Assembly: GCA_030642635.1 (NCBI GenBank)
Contig: DAOWNK010000002.1
Coordinates: forward strand, 1 to 32,054
DNA length: 32,054 nt
Source: Pirellulales bacterium
GTDB taxonomy: Bacteria; Planctomycetota; Planctomycetia; Pirellulales; Thermoguttaceae
Direction: 5' to 3'
The notes beneath the pieces are model-generated. The model saw only the letters and a program-made list of their open reading frames with translations, was not told the origin of the DNA and ran no database searches. The translations under genes and the position numbers were made by a program. Of this stretch, positions 17,573 through 26,177 are shown piece after piece; positions within the stretch are counted from its first letter, which is position 1; the number at the start of each line of letters is the position of its first letter.

Positions 17573-17879
17573 AATAGCAACGCCTAAAGTACAACATGTC
17601 GCCGTTGTAGAAGACACACTAACGGTCGACCTTGTTGACGGGCGTACACTCTCTGTGCCTCTCGGATGGTATCCTCGGCTTTTACACGGCACTGCGGAAG
17701 AATGCAATAATTGGCGGTTGATCGGCACAGGAAAAGGCATCCATTGGCCTGATCTCGATGAAGATATAAGCGTCGAGAATCTGCTGGCCGGAAGCCCCTC
17801 CGGCGAAAGCCAACGTTCACTGAAGCAATGGCTTGAACAACGTCAATCGGCTAAAGCAACGGGGCCACCAGCGCGCTGA
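17553..17879 (+). CDS. DUF2442 protein
   Basis: VVEDTLTVDLVDGRTLSVPLGWYPRLLHGTAEE...HWPDLDEDISVENLLAG; overlaps DUF4160 by 20 nt. Confidence 0.9.
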   Translation: MNTLTTEIATPKVQHVAVVEDTLTVDLVDGRTLSVPLGWYPRLLHGTAEECNNWRLIGTGKGIHWPDLDEDISVENLLAGSPSGESQRSLKQWLEQRQSAKATGPPAR

Positions 17880-19233
17880 GGTCTTCGGCCCAGCCGCGAA
17901 CCGGCGAGGGCGTCGCGGCGGCGTCCAACTCGGTAGCCTCGGCCATGCGCTGCCGCATCCAATCGGCCGTCGCTTTTACTTCGTCCGAGGAGTACATGAA
18001 AAGCTGTACCTCGTAGTTCAGGTAGAAACTTCGCAAGTCGAAGTTCGCAGATCCGATCACGGCCAACTCATCGTCGAACAGCGCCAGCTTGGCATGCACC
18101 ATCTCCTTGCACAGGAACACCCTGGCGCCCATCCGGGCAAGTTCTCGAACGGCCGGTCCGCGTGCAAAATCGGCTATCTTGTGGTTCGACCGACGCGGCA
18201 CGATAATTCGCACGTCGCGGCCGAGCCGAGTCTGAAGCATCAACGCCTTAAACAGCGGCTCGTCCGGGATGAAGTACGGCGTGACGATCCAGATTCGCCT
18301 GTTCGCCTCGAATGCCGCGGTGAAGAGGGCCTCGTACATGGCGTCCTCCGGCGTGTCGGGACCGCTGGCTGCCACCTGGGCCGACGACGACCGACCGTTG
18401 CCCGATACTGCATCGACCGGTTGTAGCGATTCGCCGACGGCAAAGTCCCAGTCGCCGGCGAACACGGCGTCCAGATCGGCCACGGCCGGGCCGCGGACCA
18501 CCACCGCCGTGTCGAGCCAGCGATTCGGCATCGGCTTGGCGCCCATGTACTCCACGGCGATGTTCATGCCGCCTACCATGGCCACCCGGCCGTCGGCGGT
18601 AGCGATCTTTCGATGGTTCCGCAAATTGGCCGACCACTTTTTTCTAAGCGGCAGCACCGGCATAAACACTCCGACCCGGCCGCCGGAGGATCGGACCGGC
18701 TCGACGAATCGGCCTCGTGTGCGGAAGCATCCCAGCGCGTCCAGCAGCAGTTTTACCTCGACCCCTTCGGCGGCCTTTCTGCTCAACAGATCGACGATTG
18801 CACGGCCAGTTTCGTCCTTCTTCAGGATAAACGTCATCAGGTGTACAGAGTGTTCGGCGCCCTCGATGAGCGAGACCAGTGCGTCGAAACCCGCCCGGCC
18901 GTCGCCGATAAAGTCGATTTGGTTGCCGCCTCGGCACGACGGCATTCCGGCGGTGACGAGAATCCGCTCGGTAATGCGTGTTGCGGAGTGGTCGTCGGCG
19001 CCGCCGGGTTTCGGCCCGCCGAACAGCGCCCGCTTGCGGCCGGCCATACGCCGCAATTTCCGGCCTCCGAATAGAAAATAAGCCGGCACGCCGGCATAAG
19101 GGATCAACACGACCGCCAAAAGCCACGCCATGGTTACGCCCGGCGGCCGATGCGCCCGCAGCAGGCGTATGACCAACAGCAAGCACAACGCGAAACCAAA
19201 CACCGTCAGGAAGTGGTCGGCAATCCATATCAT
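17851..19233 (-). CDS. cls: Cardiolipin synthase-like phospholipase D family protein
   Basis: Two HKD motifs: HRKIATADGRVAMVGGMN and HAKLALFDDELAVIGSANFDLRS; two N-terminal TM helices. Confidence 0.92.
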   Translation of the reverse strand: MIWIADHFLTVFGFALCLLLVIRLLRAHRPPGVTMAWLLAVVLIPYAGVPAYFLFGGRKLRRMAGRKRALFGGPKPGGADDHSATRITERILVTAGMPSCRGGNQIDFIGDGRAGFDALVSLIEGAEHSVHLMTFILKKDETGRAIVDLLSRKAAEGVEVKLLLDALGCFRTRGRFVEPVRSSGGRVGVFMPVLPLRKKWSANLRNHRKIATADGRVAMVGGMNIAVEYMGAKPMPNRWLDTAVVVRGPAVADLDAVFAGDWDFAVGESLQPVDAVSGNGRSSSAQVAASGPDTPEDAMYEALFTAAFEANRRIWIVTPYFIPDEPLFKALMLQTRLGRDVRIIVPRRSNHKIADFARGPAVRELARMGARVFLCKEMVHAKLALFDDELAVIGSANFDLRSFYLNYEVQLFMYSSDEVKATADWMRQRMAEATELDAAATPSPVRGWAEDLSALVAPLL

Positions 19234-19508
19234 GTCAGATTTCGGTAAACGTCCCTGCGGTGTCCAACTTTGACCACGAGAACCGTCAGGTTTTTGCGGT
19301 CTATCCGGTAAATAATTCGATAGTCGCCTATCCGAAGACGGACGTACCTCTTGCTGCTGCCACTGAGTGCTTTGGCCGCAGGCGGTTTTGGAGTTTCGGC
19401 CAAGGAGTCGATTTTTTCACGGATTCGCATCCGCGTTCCCTTCTGGAGTGATTTGAGTTGCCGAAGGGCAGAAGGAAGGATCGTAACGGTGTATCGAGCA
19501 GTTGCCAA
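19230..19508 (-). CDS. RelE/ParE-family toxin
   Basis: YTVTILPSALRQLKSLQ...KRYVRLRIGDYRIIYRIDRKNLTVLVVKVGHRRDVYR. Confidence 0.9.
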   Translation of the reverse strand: MATARYTVTILPSALRQLKSLQKGTRMRIREKIDSLAETPKPPAAKALSGSSKRYVRLRIGDYRIIYRIDRKNLTVLVVKVGHRRDVYRNLT

Positions 19509-19527
19509 GGTTTGCAGGCCCAGTGTC

Positions 19528-19788
19528 TTACAAATCTAGTGTAGATCGGGCTTCCTCCCAGCGGATTGGGGTCTCACCCTTCGCGGCTGCTTCAGCCTCG
19601 GCAGCCTCGGCGGCCTTCAGATCCAATCGATTTTCTATTTCCTCCAAAAACGGCAAGTATTCCACTGGCACCATGACAGCTATGTCCTTTCCGTGACGAC
19701 GTAAGACAATACTCTCCTTGCCGTATGCCACCCGATTGACCGTATCATACAATTCACGACGGGCCGCACTTATATCCAAGTGAGTCAT
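19528..19788 (-). CDS. Phd/YefM-type antitoxin
   Basis: MTHLDISAARRELYDTVNRVAYGKESIVLRRHGKDIAVMVPVEYL, upstream of RelE. Confidence 0.87.
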   Translation of the reverse strand: MTHLDISAARRELYDTVNRVAYGKESIVLRRHGKDIAVMVPVEYLPFLEEIENRLDLKAAEAAEAEAAAKGETPIRWEEARSTLDL

Positions 19789-19877
19789 TGCTCTAACCCT
19801 CGTAGTACGCATGGTACAATCAACCCTATACGTACAAGTATCGTCCGAAAATGGACATTTGTCAAGGATGTGGTCAA

Positions 19878-19922
19878 AGTTGGGGAACTAGGATTTGAAC
19901 CTAGACTAAGTGATTCAGAGTC
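19878..19922. repeat. attL: 45-bp copy of the tRNA-Gln 3' half
   Basis: agttggggaactaggatttgaacctagactaagtgattcagagtc, identical to 27358-27402. Confidence 0.92.
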
Positions 19923-20004
19923 GGCCTCCCTGGGTAGGCACAGTGATAGATTATTATTGATAGGTATTGACTTTCCCGAGGGAAACAGTAAAACCAGCAT
20001 TGAT

Positions 20005-20136
20005 GGTGCTACGCCTGTATTGACGTGTTTTGACGCCAAGCGTAGCACCACCGTAGCACCGGACACCCAAGGGGGAGTTAAATGGGCAACGAATTATCCT
20101 TTACAACGGCCCGCCTACGCTCAATTGTAGCACCCA
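20005..20136. promoter_or_regulatory. Candidate integrase arm-type sites, left cluster
   Basis: GTAGCACC motifs at 20005 (inverted), 20040, 20051 and 20128. Confidence 0.5.
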
Positions 20137-21272
20137 AAAAGGGGCGGGTCTATTATCGTGACACGAAGCAACCGGGTTTGCAACTCTGCGTCACGGCGAC
20201 CGGGAGCAAGACATTTTATTTCGTGCGACGGATCGACAGCCGGCCGACCAGAATGCAGATCGGTCGGCATGGTGACATAAGCCTTGACCAAGCCAGGAGA
20301 GCGGCCAGGGAACTCGTGGGGCAAGTAGCAAGTGGGCACAATCCAGCAGCAGAACGCCGGACGCGGCGGCAAGTGGCAACGGTGGGCGAGGCGTTCACAT
20401 ACTACATCGACCAGCACGCACAGCCGCACAAGCGAACATGGAAGGCAGACCAGCAACAGTACGACCGTTATGTCAAGAAACGGTGGCACTCTCGCAGCCT
20501 GGACACGATCCGCCGGCGTGACGTGCAAGCACTACACACGAAGATCGGGGCTGAGCACGGCCATTATGCCGCCAACCGCCTCCGTTCGCTACTGCATAGC
20601 ATGTTTGCCGTGGCAATCGACGGTGGACTCTGGCAGGGGCCGAACCCGGTGGCCGGGATCAAGAAATTCAAGGAAAAGCAACGCGAGCGGTTTCTAAACG
20701 CCGACGAACTAGGGCGGTTTTTCCGAAGCCTGGCCGTTGAAACCTCCGAGGTAGTCCGAGATTACTTGTTGCTGTTGCTACTGACCGCAGCCCGAAGATC
20801 AAACCTCTTGTCTATGCAGTGGCGAGACGTCGATTTCGAGCAGGCGGTGTGGACTATACCTGATACGAAAACCGGGGATTCTCTGATGGTTCCCCTCACA
20901 CCCGAATCTTTGGGCGTTCTCGCCCGGCGGCGAGAGGCGGCTGGGGATTCGGTTTGGGTTTTCCCAAGCAGCAAGAGCAATTCAGGACACTTGCAATGCC
21001 CCGAAAAAATCTGGACAAGGGTTCTCGCCCGGGCTGAACTGACCGACGTGAGACTGCATGACCTACGCCGAACAGCGGCAAGCTGGCAGGCACTATCAGG
21101 AAGTAGTCTCCAAGTGATCGGCAAAAGTCTGGGGCACAAACAGGTAGCGACTACTGAGATTTACGCCCGGCTGACCTTGGACCCGGTGCGAAAATCAGTC
21201 GAACGAGCAACGACCGCTATGTATGAAGCTGGCAAAGTGCGGTTACTCGAAAACAAGGAGGGGGACCAATGA
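20082..21272 (+). CDS. int: Tyrosine recombinase/integrase
   Basis: LTAARRSNLLSMQWRDVDF, VRLHDLRRTAASW, SLGHKQVATTEIYARL catalytic motifs; N-terminal DUF4102-like KGRVYYRDTKQPGLQLCVTATGSKTFYF. Confidence 0.95.
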   Translation: MGNELSFTTARLRSIVAPKKGRVYYRDTKQPGLQLCVTATGSKTFYFVRRIDSRPTRMQIGRHGDISLDQARRAARELVGQVASGHNPAAERRTRRQVATVGEAFTYYIDQHAQPHKRTWKADQQQYDRYVKKRWHSRSLDTIRRRDVQALHTKIGAEHGHYAANRLRSLLHSMFAVAIDGGLWQGPNPVAGIKKFKEKQRERFLNADELGRFFRSLAVETSEVVRDYLLLLLLTAARRSNLLSMQWRDVDFEQAVWTIPDTKTGDSLMVPLTPESLGVLARRREAAGDSVWVFPSSKSNSGHLQCPEKIWTRVLARAELTDVRLHDLRRTAASWQALSGSSLQVIGKSLGHKQVATTEIYARLTLDPVRKSVERATTAMYEAGKVRLLENKEGDQ

Positions 21273-21823
21273 AACGCAGAATTGAAAACACCGGTATTTA
21301 CCAGACAACGCACGTTTCGTCCGGCCCCGCCCTGGCTGACCAAAAAGCGGTGTTTACGGAAGTAAAAAAGGCGTTTGCGGCGGCCGGGGATATTGACGCG
21401 GTTCTTAATCGAATCGAGCAGGAGGCAATCAAAGCATGTAAAACCGAACGCCCCGAGATAAAAAAAGACGCCGAAAAAGCGCTGTTCGATATCGGCCAGT
21501 TGCGAACGGCCATTGCCGATGATGACACGCGGGCGGCTACGCATTGGGCGCTGCACTTGGGATCGACGGCTGAGCGGTTGAGAATCCGACCGTTCGAGCC
21601 GCTTGTGCAACACGGCCGTAAAACTCTCGAAGCGGCGGCGGGGGCACGCAAGACACGCACAACGAAGGGCCAAAAACAACACGAGGAATTTCTGCGGCGC
21701 GTTGCGGCCGCACGGCAACGCAACCCCCACGCCACAAAGACCACGATCCAGCAAAGGGTGGCGGACGATATGGGGATAAAGTGGCCTACCATGTACGCAA
21801 GACTGCGGCGATATGGTGGATAA
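21269..21823 (+). CDS. Hypothetical island protein
   Basis: 184 aa ORF overlapping the int stop by 4 bp (ATGA); C-terminal HTH-like TTIQQRVADDMGIKWPTMYARLRRYG. Confidence 0.6.
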   Translation: MKRRIENTGIYQTTHVSSGPALADQKAVFTEVKKAFAAAGDIDAVLNRIEQEAIKACKTERPEIKKDAEKALFDIGQLRTAIADDDTRAATHWALHLGSTAERLRIRPFEPLVQHGRKTLEAAAGARKTRTTKGQKQHEEFLRRVAAARQRNPHATKTTIQQRVADDMGIKWPTMYARLRRYGG

Positions 21824-21929
21824 AACTTCTCTATCATTCTGACAGAATTACAGTAGCCGGGGGCATATGACGTTGCGTAAGATGCACTAAGCGTTGACTG
21901 AGTCATTCAGAAAAGCGAGGTGTACGATA

Positions 21930-22169
21930 ATGGCAACGACTTCTCAATCCCCTGTCGATCGGCTGTTGACCCGGCCCGAAGCAGCCGAACGTCTTGGCGT
22001 TAAAAGCCAGACTTTGGCAATTTGGCATTCTTGCGGCAGGTACAACTTGCCGGCAATCAAAGTCGGCAGGTGTATCAGGTATCGCGAGTCCGATCTTGCC
22101 GCTTGGCTGGAGCAACGAACGATACACGGCGGTGCGCTTGGACAAACGGCCGACGTGCCCCAGACGTGA
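21930..22169 (+). CDS. Excisionase/AlpA-like HTH protein
   Basis: LLTRPEAAERLGVKSQTLAIWHSCGRYNLPAIKVGRCIRYRESDLAAWLEQ, HTH_17-like. Confidence 0.82.
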   Translation: MATTSQSPVDRLLTRPEAAERLGVKSQTLAIWHSCGRYNLPAIKVGRCIRYRESDLAAWLEQRTIHGGALGQTADVPQT

Positions 22170-22195
22170 TCGGGTTTTTTTGATGGGAACGAAAA

Positions 22196-22228
22196 AACCC
22201 CGCCAAGCAAGGCGAGCCGGGCGGGGTT
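22196..22228 (-). terminator. Rho-independent terminator-like hairpin (minus strand)
   Basis: AACCCCGCC...GGCGGGGTT, 9-bp stem; read on the minus strand it is followed by a T-tract (AAAAAA on plus at 22192-22197). Confidence 0.6.
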
Positions 22229-22242
22229 AAGAAATTGTGGCG

Positions 22243-23010
22243 ATGACATTATATACGGACAACGAGCGGCGTGCAAGTGCTGAGGAAATCGACTTGTGGA
22301 CAAGTTTGGAGCAAGAATGGATAAAGATGTTGTTGCCGGCCGCGCGCGATGTTGGCCCGGCAAGCCAAACGTTGGGCGGATTACTAGCAATCACGAATCG
22401 CGAGACGTTTTCCTTCCGCTCCAGCATTGCGGAAAAAGCACGGTTGCCCCTGCGCACGACCGCAAAACACTTGGACACACTGGCTGCGCGCGGCTGGATT
22501 GTCAATGCGGGCCGGCAGAGGACCAGGGCCGGCAGGCTGAGAAAATCGGCCACCCTGAAGATAACGAAGCAAACTCGGGCCGCCATGAACGATTACGCGC
22601 TATTGCCGTGGTGGGCGGCATGTTTTGTCAGGCACCACGGCAAAATGTCCTGGAGCGCGCGGGTTGTGTTGTCGGTGCTGATGAGCCGTTTATGCTCCCT
22701 GAAAAAAGTGGTGGAGGAGGACGAATCCGGCGAGGATTGGGGCGAGGACTGGGGCGAGGCTATACAAGAGTACGGCGAGGATCGTTTCCGTTTTTCCCTC
22801 AAGTCGCTGGAAAAGATCACCGGCCTGGCCCACCATTCCTTGATTGCGGCAAAGCGGCAACTACACAATGCGGGAATTATCAAGCGGTTCGGCCAGGGAG
22901 ACGCCGGCAGCTCCACCGATCTATTGCTGCCAAACTCCGACTTTGCAGTGGTTGTCTCTCCAGCCGAGTCGGGCCGCTGTTGGCTGGATTTCAGAGGGGG
23001 TGCGAGATGA
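22243..23010 (+). CDS. Winged-helix/HTH protein, putative replication initiator
   Basis: SSIAEKARLPLRTTAKHLDTLAARGWI and SLKSLEKITGLAHHSLIAAKRQLHNAGII; iteron array begins 6 bp after the stop. Confidence 0.6.
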   Translation: MTLYTDNERRASAEEIDLWTSLEQEWIKMLLPAARDVGPASQTLGGLLAITNRETFSFRSSIAEKARLPLRTTAKHLDTLAARGWIVNAGRQRTRAGRLRKSATLKITKQTRAAMNDYALLPWWAACFVRHHGKMSWSARVVLSVLMSRLCSLKKVVEEDESGEDWGEDWGEAIQEYGEDRFRFSLKSLEKITGLAHHSLIAAKRQLHNAGIIKRFGQGDAGSSTDLLLPNSDFAVVVSPAESGRCWLDFRGGAR

Positions 23011-23016
23011 ATTTGA

Positions 23017-23127
23017 GGGGACTGCAAAAGTGGGCGCGGGGGACGGCAAAAGTGGGCGCTAGGGGACTGCAAAAGTGGGCGCGGGGGACTGCAAAAGTGG
23101 GCGCTAGGGGACTGCAAAAGTGGGCGC
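23017..23127. repeat. Five iteron-like direct repeats
   Basis: GGGGACTGCAAAAGTGGGCGC at 23017, 23039 (one mismatch), 23062, 23084 and 23107; spacing 22/23/22/23. Confidence 0.92.
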
Positions 23128-23140
23128 GCTTCTTATCTTT

Positions 23141-23219
23141 AATGGTTTATCTTGAATGGTTTATCTTGAAAAAGAGTTATCTACAACGTTGGTGACGCAA
23201 AAAATCGCGTCACCGACGT
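23141..23219. other. AT-rich region with DnaA-box-like site and inverted repeat; putative replication origin
   Basis: Tandem AATGGTTTATCTTG x2 (23141-23168), TTATCTACA (23177-23185), ACGTTGGTGACGC/GCGTCACCGACGT inverted repeat (23186-23219). Confidence 0.6.
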
Positions 23220-23251
23220 GGACGGCTACTGGCCGAATGTGAATAAAAATT

Positions 23252-23482
23252 ATGGACAAGATTAGCAACAACTTTACGATCACGCTCAGGGCACTTCCCG
23301 ACGCTACCGATCCAGACGGCACCCGGCGGCTGCGGCGTGGGCTGAAGTACCTGCTGCGAACATGTCGGCTGCGCTGCGTGACCGCGACGGCCGGAACTTG
23401 CGGCGAAAGCGGCCCGCTCTGTGAAAACAGGGGAGGAGCGGGGCAACTCTCCAGAGGGGTAGAAACAGGAACCGGGGCTTAG
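23252..23482 (+). CDS. Small hypothetical protein
   Basis: MDKISNNFTITLRALPDATDP...RRLRRGLKYLLRTCRLRC; positioned in the island gene run. Confidence 0.5.
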   Translation: MDKISNNFTITLRALPDATDPDGTRRLRRGLKYLLRTCRLRCVTATAGTCGESGPLCENRGGAGQLSRGVETGTGA

Positions 23483-23528
23483 ACCCCATTTTTTGAACGT
23501 CATTTTTCCCTTTGAGAAAATCTGAGCA

Positions 23529-23816
23529 ATGAAAACCAAACTACCACTGGCCCCTAAACACCTTTCGCGCGAGTGTAAGCGGCTCTGGGTGGCCGTCCTG
23601 AATGATTGGCAAGTCGAAGATTTCGCGGGCCTGGCCATACTACAAGTCGGTCTGGAGGCCCGTGACCGTGCCGCGAAATGCCGCAAACAGATTGACCGTG
23701 AAGGAGAGGTGCTTACGGATCGTTTCGGACAAAAAAAGCCCCATCCACTTCTGGCGGCCGAACGCGATTCCCGCTCGGCATTTTTGACCGCAATCAAAAG
23801 TCTCAATATGGAGTAG
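23529..23816 (+). CDS. P27-family-like phage terminase small subunit
   Basis: APKHLSRECKRLWVAVLNDWQVEDFAGLAILQVGLEARDRAAKCRKQIDREGEVLTDRFGQKKPHPLLAAERDSRSAFLTAIKSL. Confidence 0.75.
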   Translation: MKTKLPLAPKHLSRECKRLWVAVLNDWQVEDFAGLAILQVGLEARDRAAKCRKQIDREGEVLTDRFGQKKPHPLLAAERDSRSAFLTAIKSLNME

Positions 23817-23821
23817 GAAAC

Positions 23822-24181
23822 ATGATAAGGACACAACGGCGACAACGGCGACCGCTCGGACCTGGCGTCCGAAGCCAGTTGCGTTTTGGCATCAATTTCT
23901 TTCACGCCGACAGTGACGCCGGCGACGATATTGACGCGCTGGAGTCGGCTTGGAGTCGGCTGCGCGATGAGATCATGCGAGACCACGCCCGGCGGCCCGG
24001 TTGTCGCCCTTGGGGCTACTGGCGATTCGACATTAGGCTGGAAATCCCTATCGGCACAGCGGCGACCCGATCGGTTCCCGCACTGCTTGGAATGACCGAA
24101 GCGGAATATCTCGAAAAACATAATTTACTGACCGCCCGCGAGCGGTTGCAACGCACTTCTCTAAACGAAAGGTTTGAATGA
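23822..24181 (+). CDS. Hypothetical phage-type protein
   Basis: RPWGYWRFDI...MTEAEYLEKHNLLTARERLQ; overlaps the next ORF by 4 nt. Confidence 0.55.
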   Translation: MIRTQRRQRRPLGPGVRSQLRFGINFFHADSDAGDDIDALESAWSRLRDEIMRDHARRPGCRPWGYWRFDIRLEIPIGTAATRSVPALLGMTEAEYLEKHNLLTARERLQRTSLNERFE

Positions 24182-24732
24182 TGAAAACTAAACCCGAACC
24201 TCGTGAATTGGCCGACTACGTCGACTACGTCGCGGCCCAAAAACGGCTGGCCGAATTGCAGTCGCGTCGCGTCGAACTGAAGGCGAAACTCGACGTGCTG
24301 CCTGATACGGCGGCCGGGCGCGAACAGGAGACGATCTCGCAAAAAGCGCGCGACGTTCTTGCCGGCAAGAAGGTCGGTCTGGCTCAGCCGACGGCCACCG
24401 AATTGGCGGAAAAAGCGAAGGTCTTGGACCAGGCAATCAAGATTGCAAAAAACGCCGTTGGGAACGAACAGAGAAAAGCGTCAGCGGCCATTTGCGAAGA
24501 CCAACACCCGAAACGCCGGCAGCTTGTCACCGACGTTATCGACGCGCTCGACAGCCTAGTCAAAGCGTGGGCGGCCGTCGATAAACACGCCGACGAATTG
24601 CGGGTTGCCGGCGTCCAAGGCGACTTACCGGTTCCGTTGTTTCGCAACACCCCGCACTTGGCGAAAATTCTACGAACACTCGCGGCGGGCAACGAGATGC
24701 AGAAAATCATCCGCAACAATAAAAGGAAATGA
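24178..24732 (+). CDS. Hypothetical coiled-coil-rich protein
   Basis: Lys/Glu/Ala-rich ORF in the island gene run. Confidence 0.55.
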   Translation: MMKTKPEPRELADYVDYVAAQKRLAELQSRRVELKAKLDVLPDTAAGREQETISQKARDVLAGKKVGLAQPTATELAEKAKVLDQAIKIAKNAVGNEQRKASAAICEDQHPKRRQLVTDVIDALDSLVKAWAAVDKHADELRVAGVQGDLPVPLFRNTPHLAKILRTLAAGNEMQKIIRNNKRK

Positions 24733-24733
24733 T

Positions 24734-26083
24734 ATGAATACCCGCGAAAAATTATCCGTCGCTACAGGCGATTGTCTAAAACCGCTTGCATCTTCACCCG
24801 GCTGGCGAACAGAACCCCTGGAGGCCGTCGGCGTCGATCCAAAAATCGGCAAGGCCGGCGCGGTTCGCAACTATGTCGTTGCACTTTGCGGCGAATTCAA
24901 GACGCCCGGGAGAGGCCGATTTTCAGAAGAATCACTGCGCGAAATACAGAAACTCTGGCCGCGTGCCGGGCTGCCAGTTCATGCTCAGCATGGCAATTTT
25001 CTGGATGACGGTCTGCTCGCCTATCTTGGGCGAGCTATCGACCCGGTTCAATCAAAAGCAATTCGCGTCGATGCCGACGGCAGCCGACAATTTGTCCCCG
25101 CAATTCGGGCAACTTTAATGTTCGACCCGGCGGCCCGTGTCACCCCAGGCGGCAACTTGATTGAATACTTCAGTCAACGAGTCGAAAGCGATTCCGGTTC
25201 GTTATCCTCTTCGCTTGAATTGAACGTTGACTGCGCCCTCGAAACCGACTCCCGTGGCCGGTCGCTTCGAGACGAGGCCGGCAACACGCTGCCGCCGGTT
25301 TGGACGCCGACGAAACTTTGGGCGAGTGATTTTGTCTCCGTCGGCGACGCCGTTGACAATTTACTCGGCTTGACCGCGAATACCAACGAGGGCCTACGTT
25401 TTCTCCGACAAGCCGAGCGTAAGCAACAGGTGGCAAACCTCGCGGCCGAAGACCTGGAGGATCGACAATGGCGAAACGCGGAACGCAAGAAGCGGGCGGC
25501 GCGCCTTGCCCCGTTTGACGCAAGCCGTGACCCGGAGATTGTCCGCCGACAGATGAACGCGCGGCAGCGGTTATGGTCGCTGACACAAGGCGTAGTGGCG
25601 ACAAACCTGAACGGCCAGCGACCGACTTCGGCCGAGGTTGTCACCGTCCGCAATTCGTTGCACAAAATTCCGTTTGGTCTCCGGCATGAACTATTCAAAC
25701 GCGATGCTAAAGTGGAAATAATCGACGCTGCGCGCACAATCGACCATCCCTCATACCGTGGGCAGCCAAAATCGTTGGCCGGTTTTGCAACTGGCAGGCT
25801 CGCAATAGTGAATGCCCGGCACATCGCCAACACCCCATTGACCGCGCTACACGAATATGGCCACTTGGTTGACAATTGCCTGGGGCTGTCGGGAACCGTC
25901 GCGTGGCAGTACACATTTGGAAACGGCAGCGAAGATGATGCCGCCGAGTTGTTTGCCGAATCGTTCGCCGCGTACTTTCACGGACCCAAAACACGCAACG
26001 GCTTGTCCGGCGTGATCCGACGATATTTCGCTGGACTTGAAAAACATTTTGTGAGCAAGCCGATTGCGGACGCCGTTGCGTAG
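24734..26083 (+). CDS. Prohead-protease-like N-terminus fused to an HExxH zincin-like C-terminus
   Basis: N-terminus LCGEFKTPGRGRFSEESL...SLSSSLELN...VWTPTKLWASDFVSVGDAV; C-terminus TALHEYGHLVD...AAELFAESFAAYF; start ATG 24734. Confidence 0.55.
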   Translation: MNTREKLSVATGDCLKPLASSPGWRTEPLEAVGVDPKIGKAGAVRNYVVALCGEFKTPGRGRFSEESLREIQKLWPRAGLPVHAQHGNFLDDGLLAYLGRAIDPVQSKAIRVDADGSRQFVPAIRATLMFDPAARVTPGGNLIEYFSQRVESDSGSLSSSLELNVDCALETDSRGRSLRDEAGNTLPPVWTPTKLWASDFVSVGDAVDNLLGLTANTNEGLRFLRQAERKQQVANLAAEDLEDRQWRNAERKKRAARLAPFDASRDPEIVRRQMNARQRLWSLTQGVVATNLNGQRPTSAEVVTVRNSLHKIPFGLRHELFKRDAKVEIIDAARTIDHPSYRGQPKSLAGFATGRLAIVNARHIANTPLTALHEYGHLVDNCLGLSGTVAWQYTFGNGSEDDAAELFAESFAAYFHGPKTRNGLSGVIRRYFAGLEKHFVSKPIADAVA

Positions 26084-26177
26084 CACGGCTTGACTCAACA
26101 ATGGCCCGGGTGCGGCGCGTCGGCTTCTCCTGTCGGCGCGTCGCGGCCCGGGCGGATGACCCCTTCGACAGGCTATC

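Noticed and set aside
19878-19922. Second tRNA gene
   Set aside because: Only the 3' half is present; the D arm and 5' acceptor strand are absent, so it is the attachment-site duplication.
19780-20130. ORF containing GELGFEPRLSDSES
   Set aside because: The peptide is a translation of the tRNA-Gln 3' repeat (attL); not a credible protein gene.
23017-23127. Possible CRISPR array
   Set aside because: Repeats are contiguous 22/23-bp units with no unique spacers; iteron interpretation fits better.
22296-23195. 299-aa ORF with repeated peptide RGLQKWARGTAKVGA
   Set aside because: It is an alternative frame of the rep gene running into the iterons; the repeated peptide is just translation of the DNA repeats.
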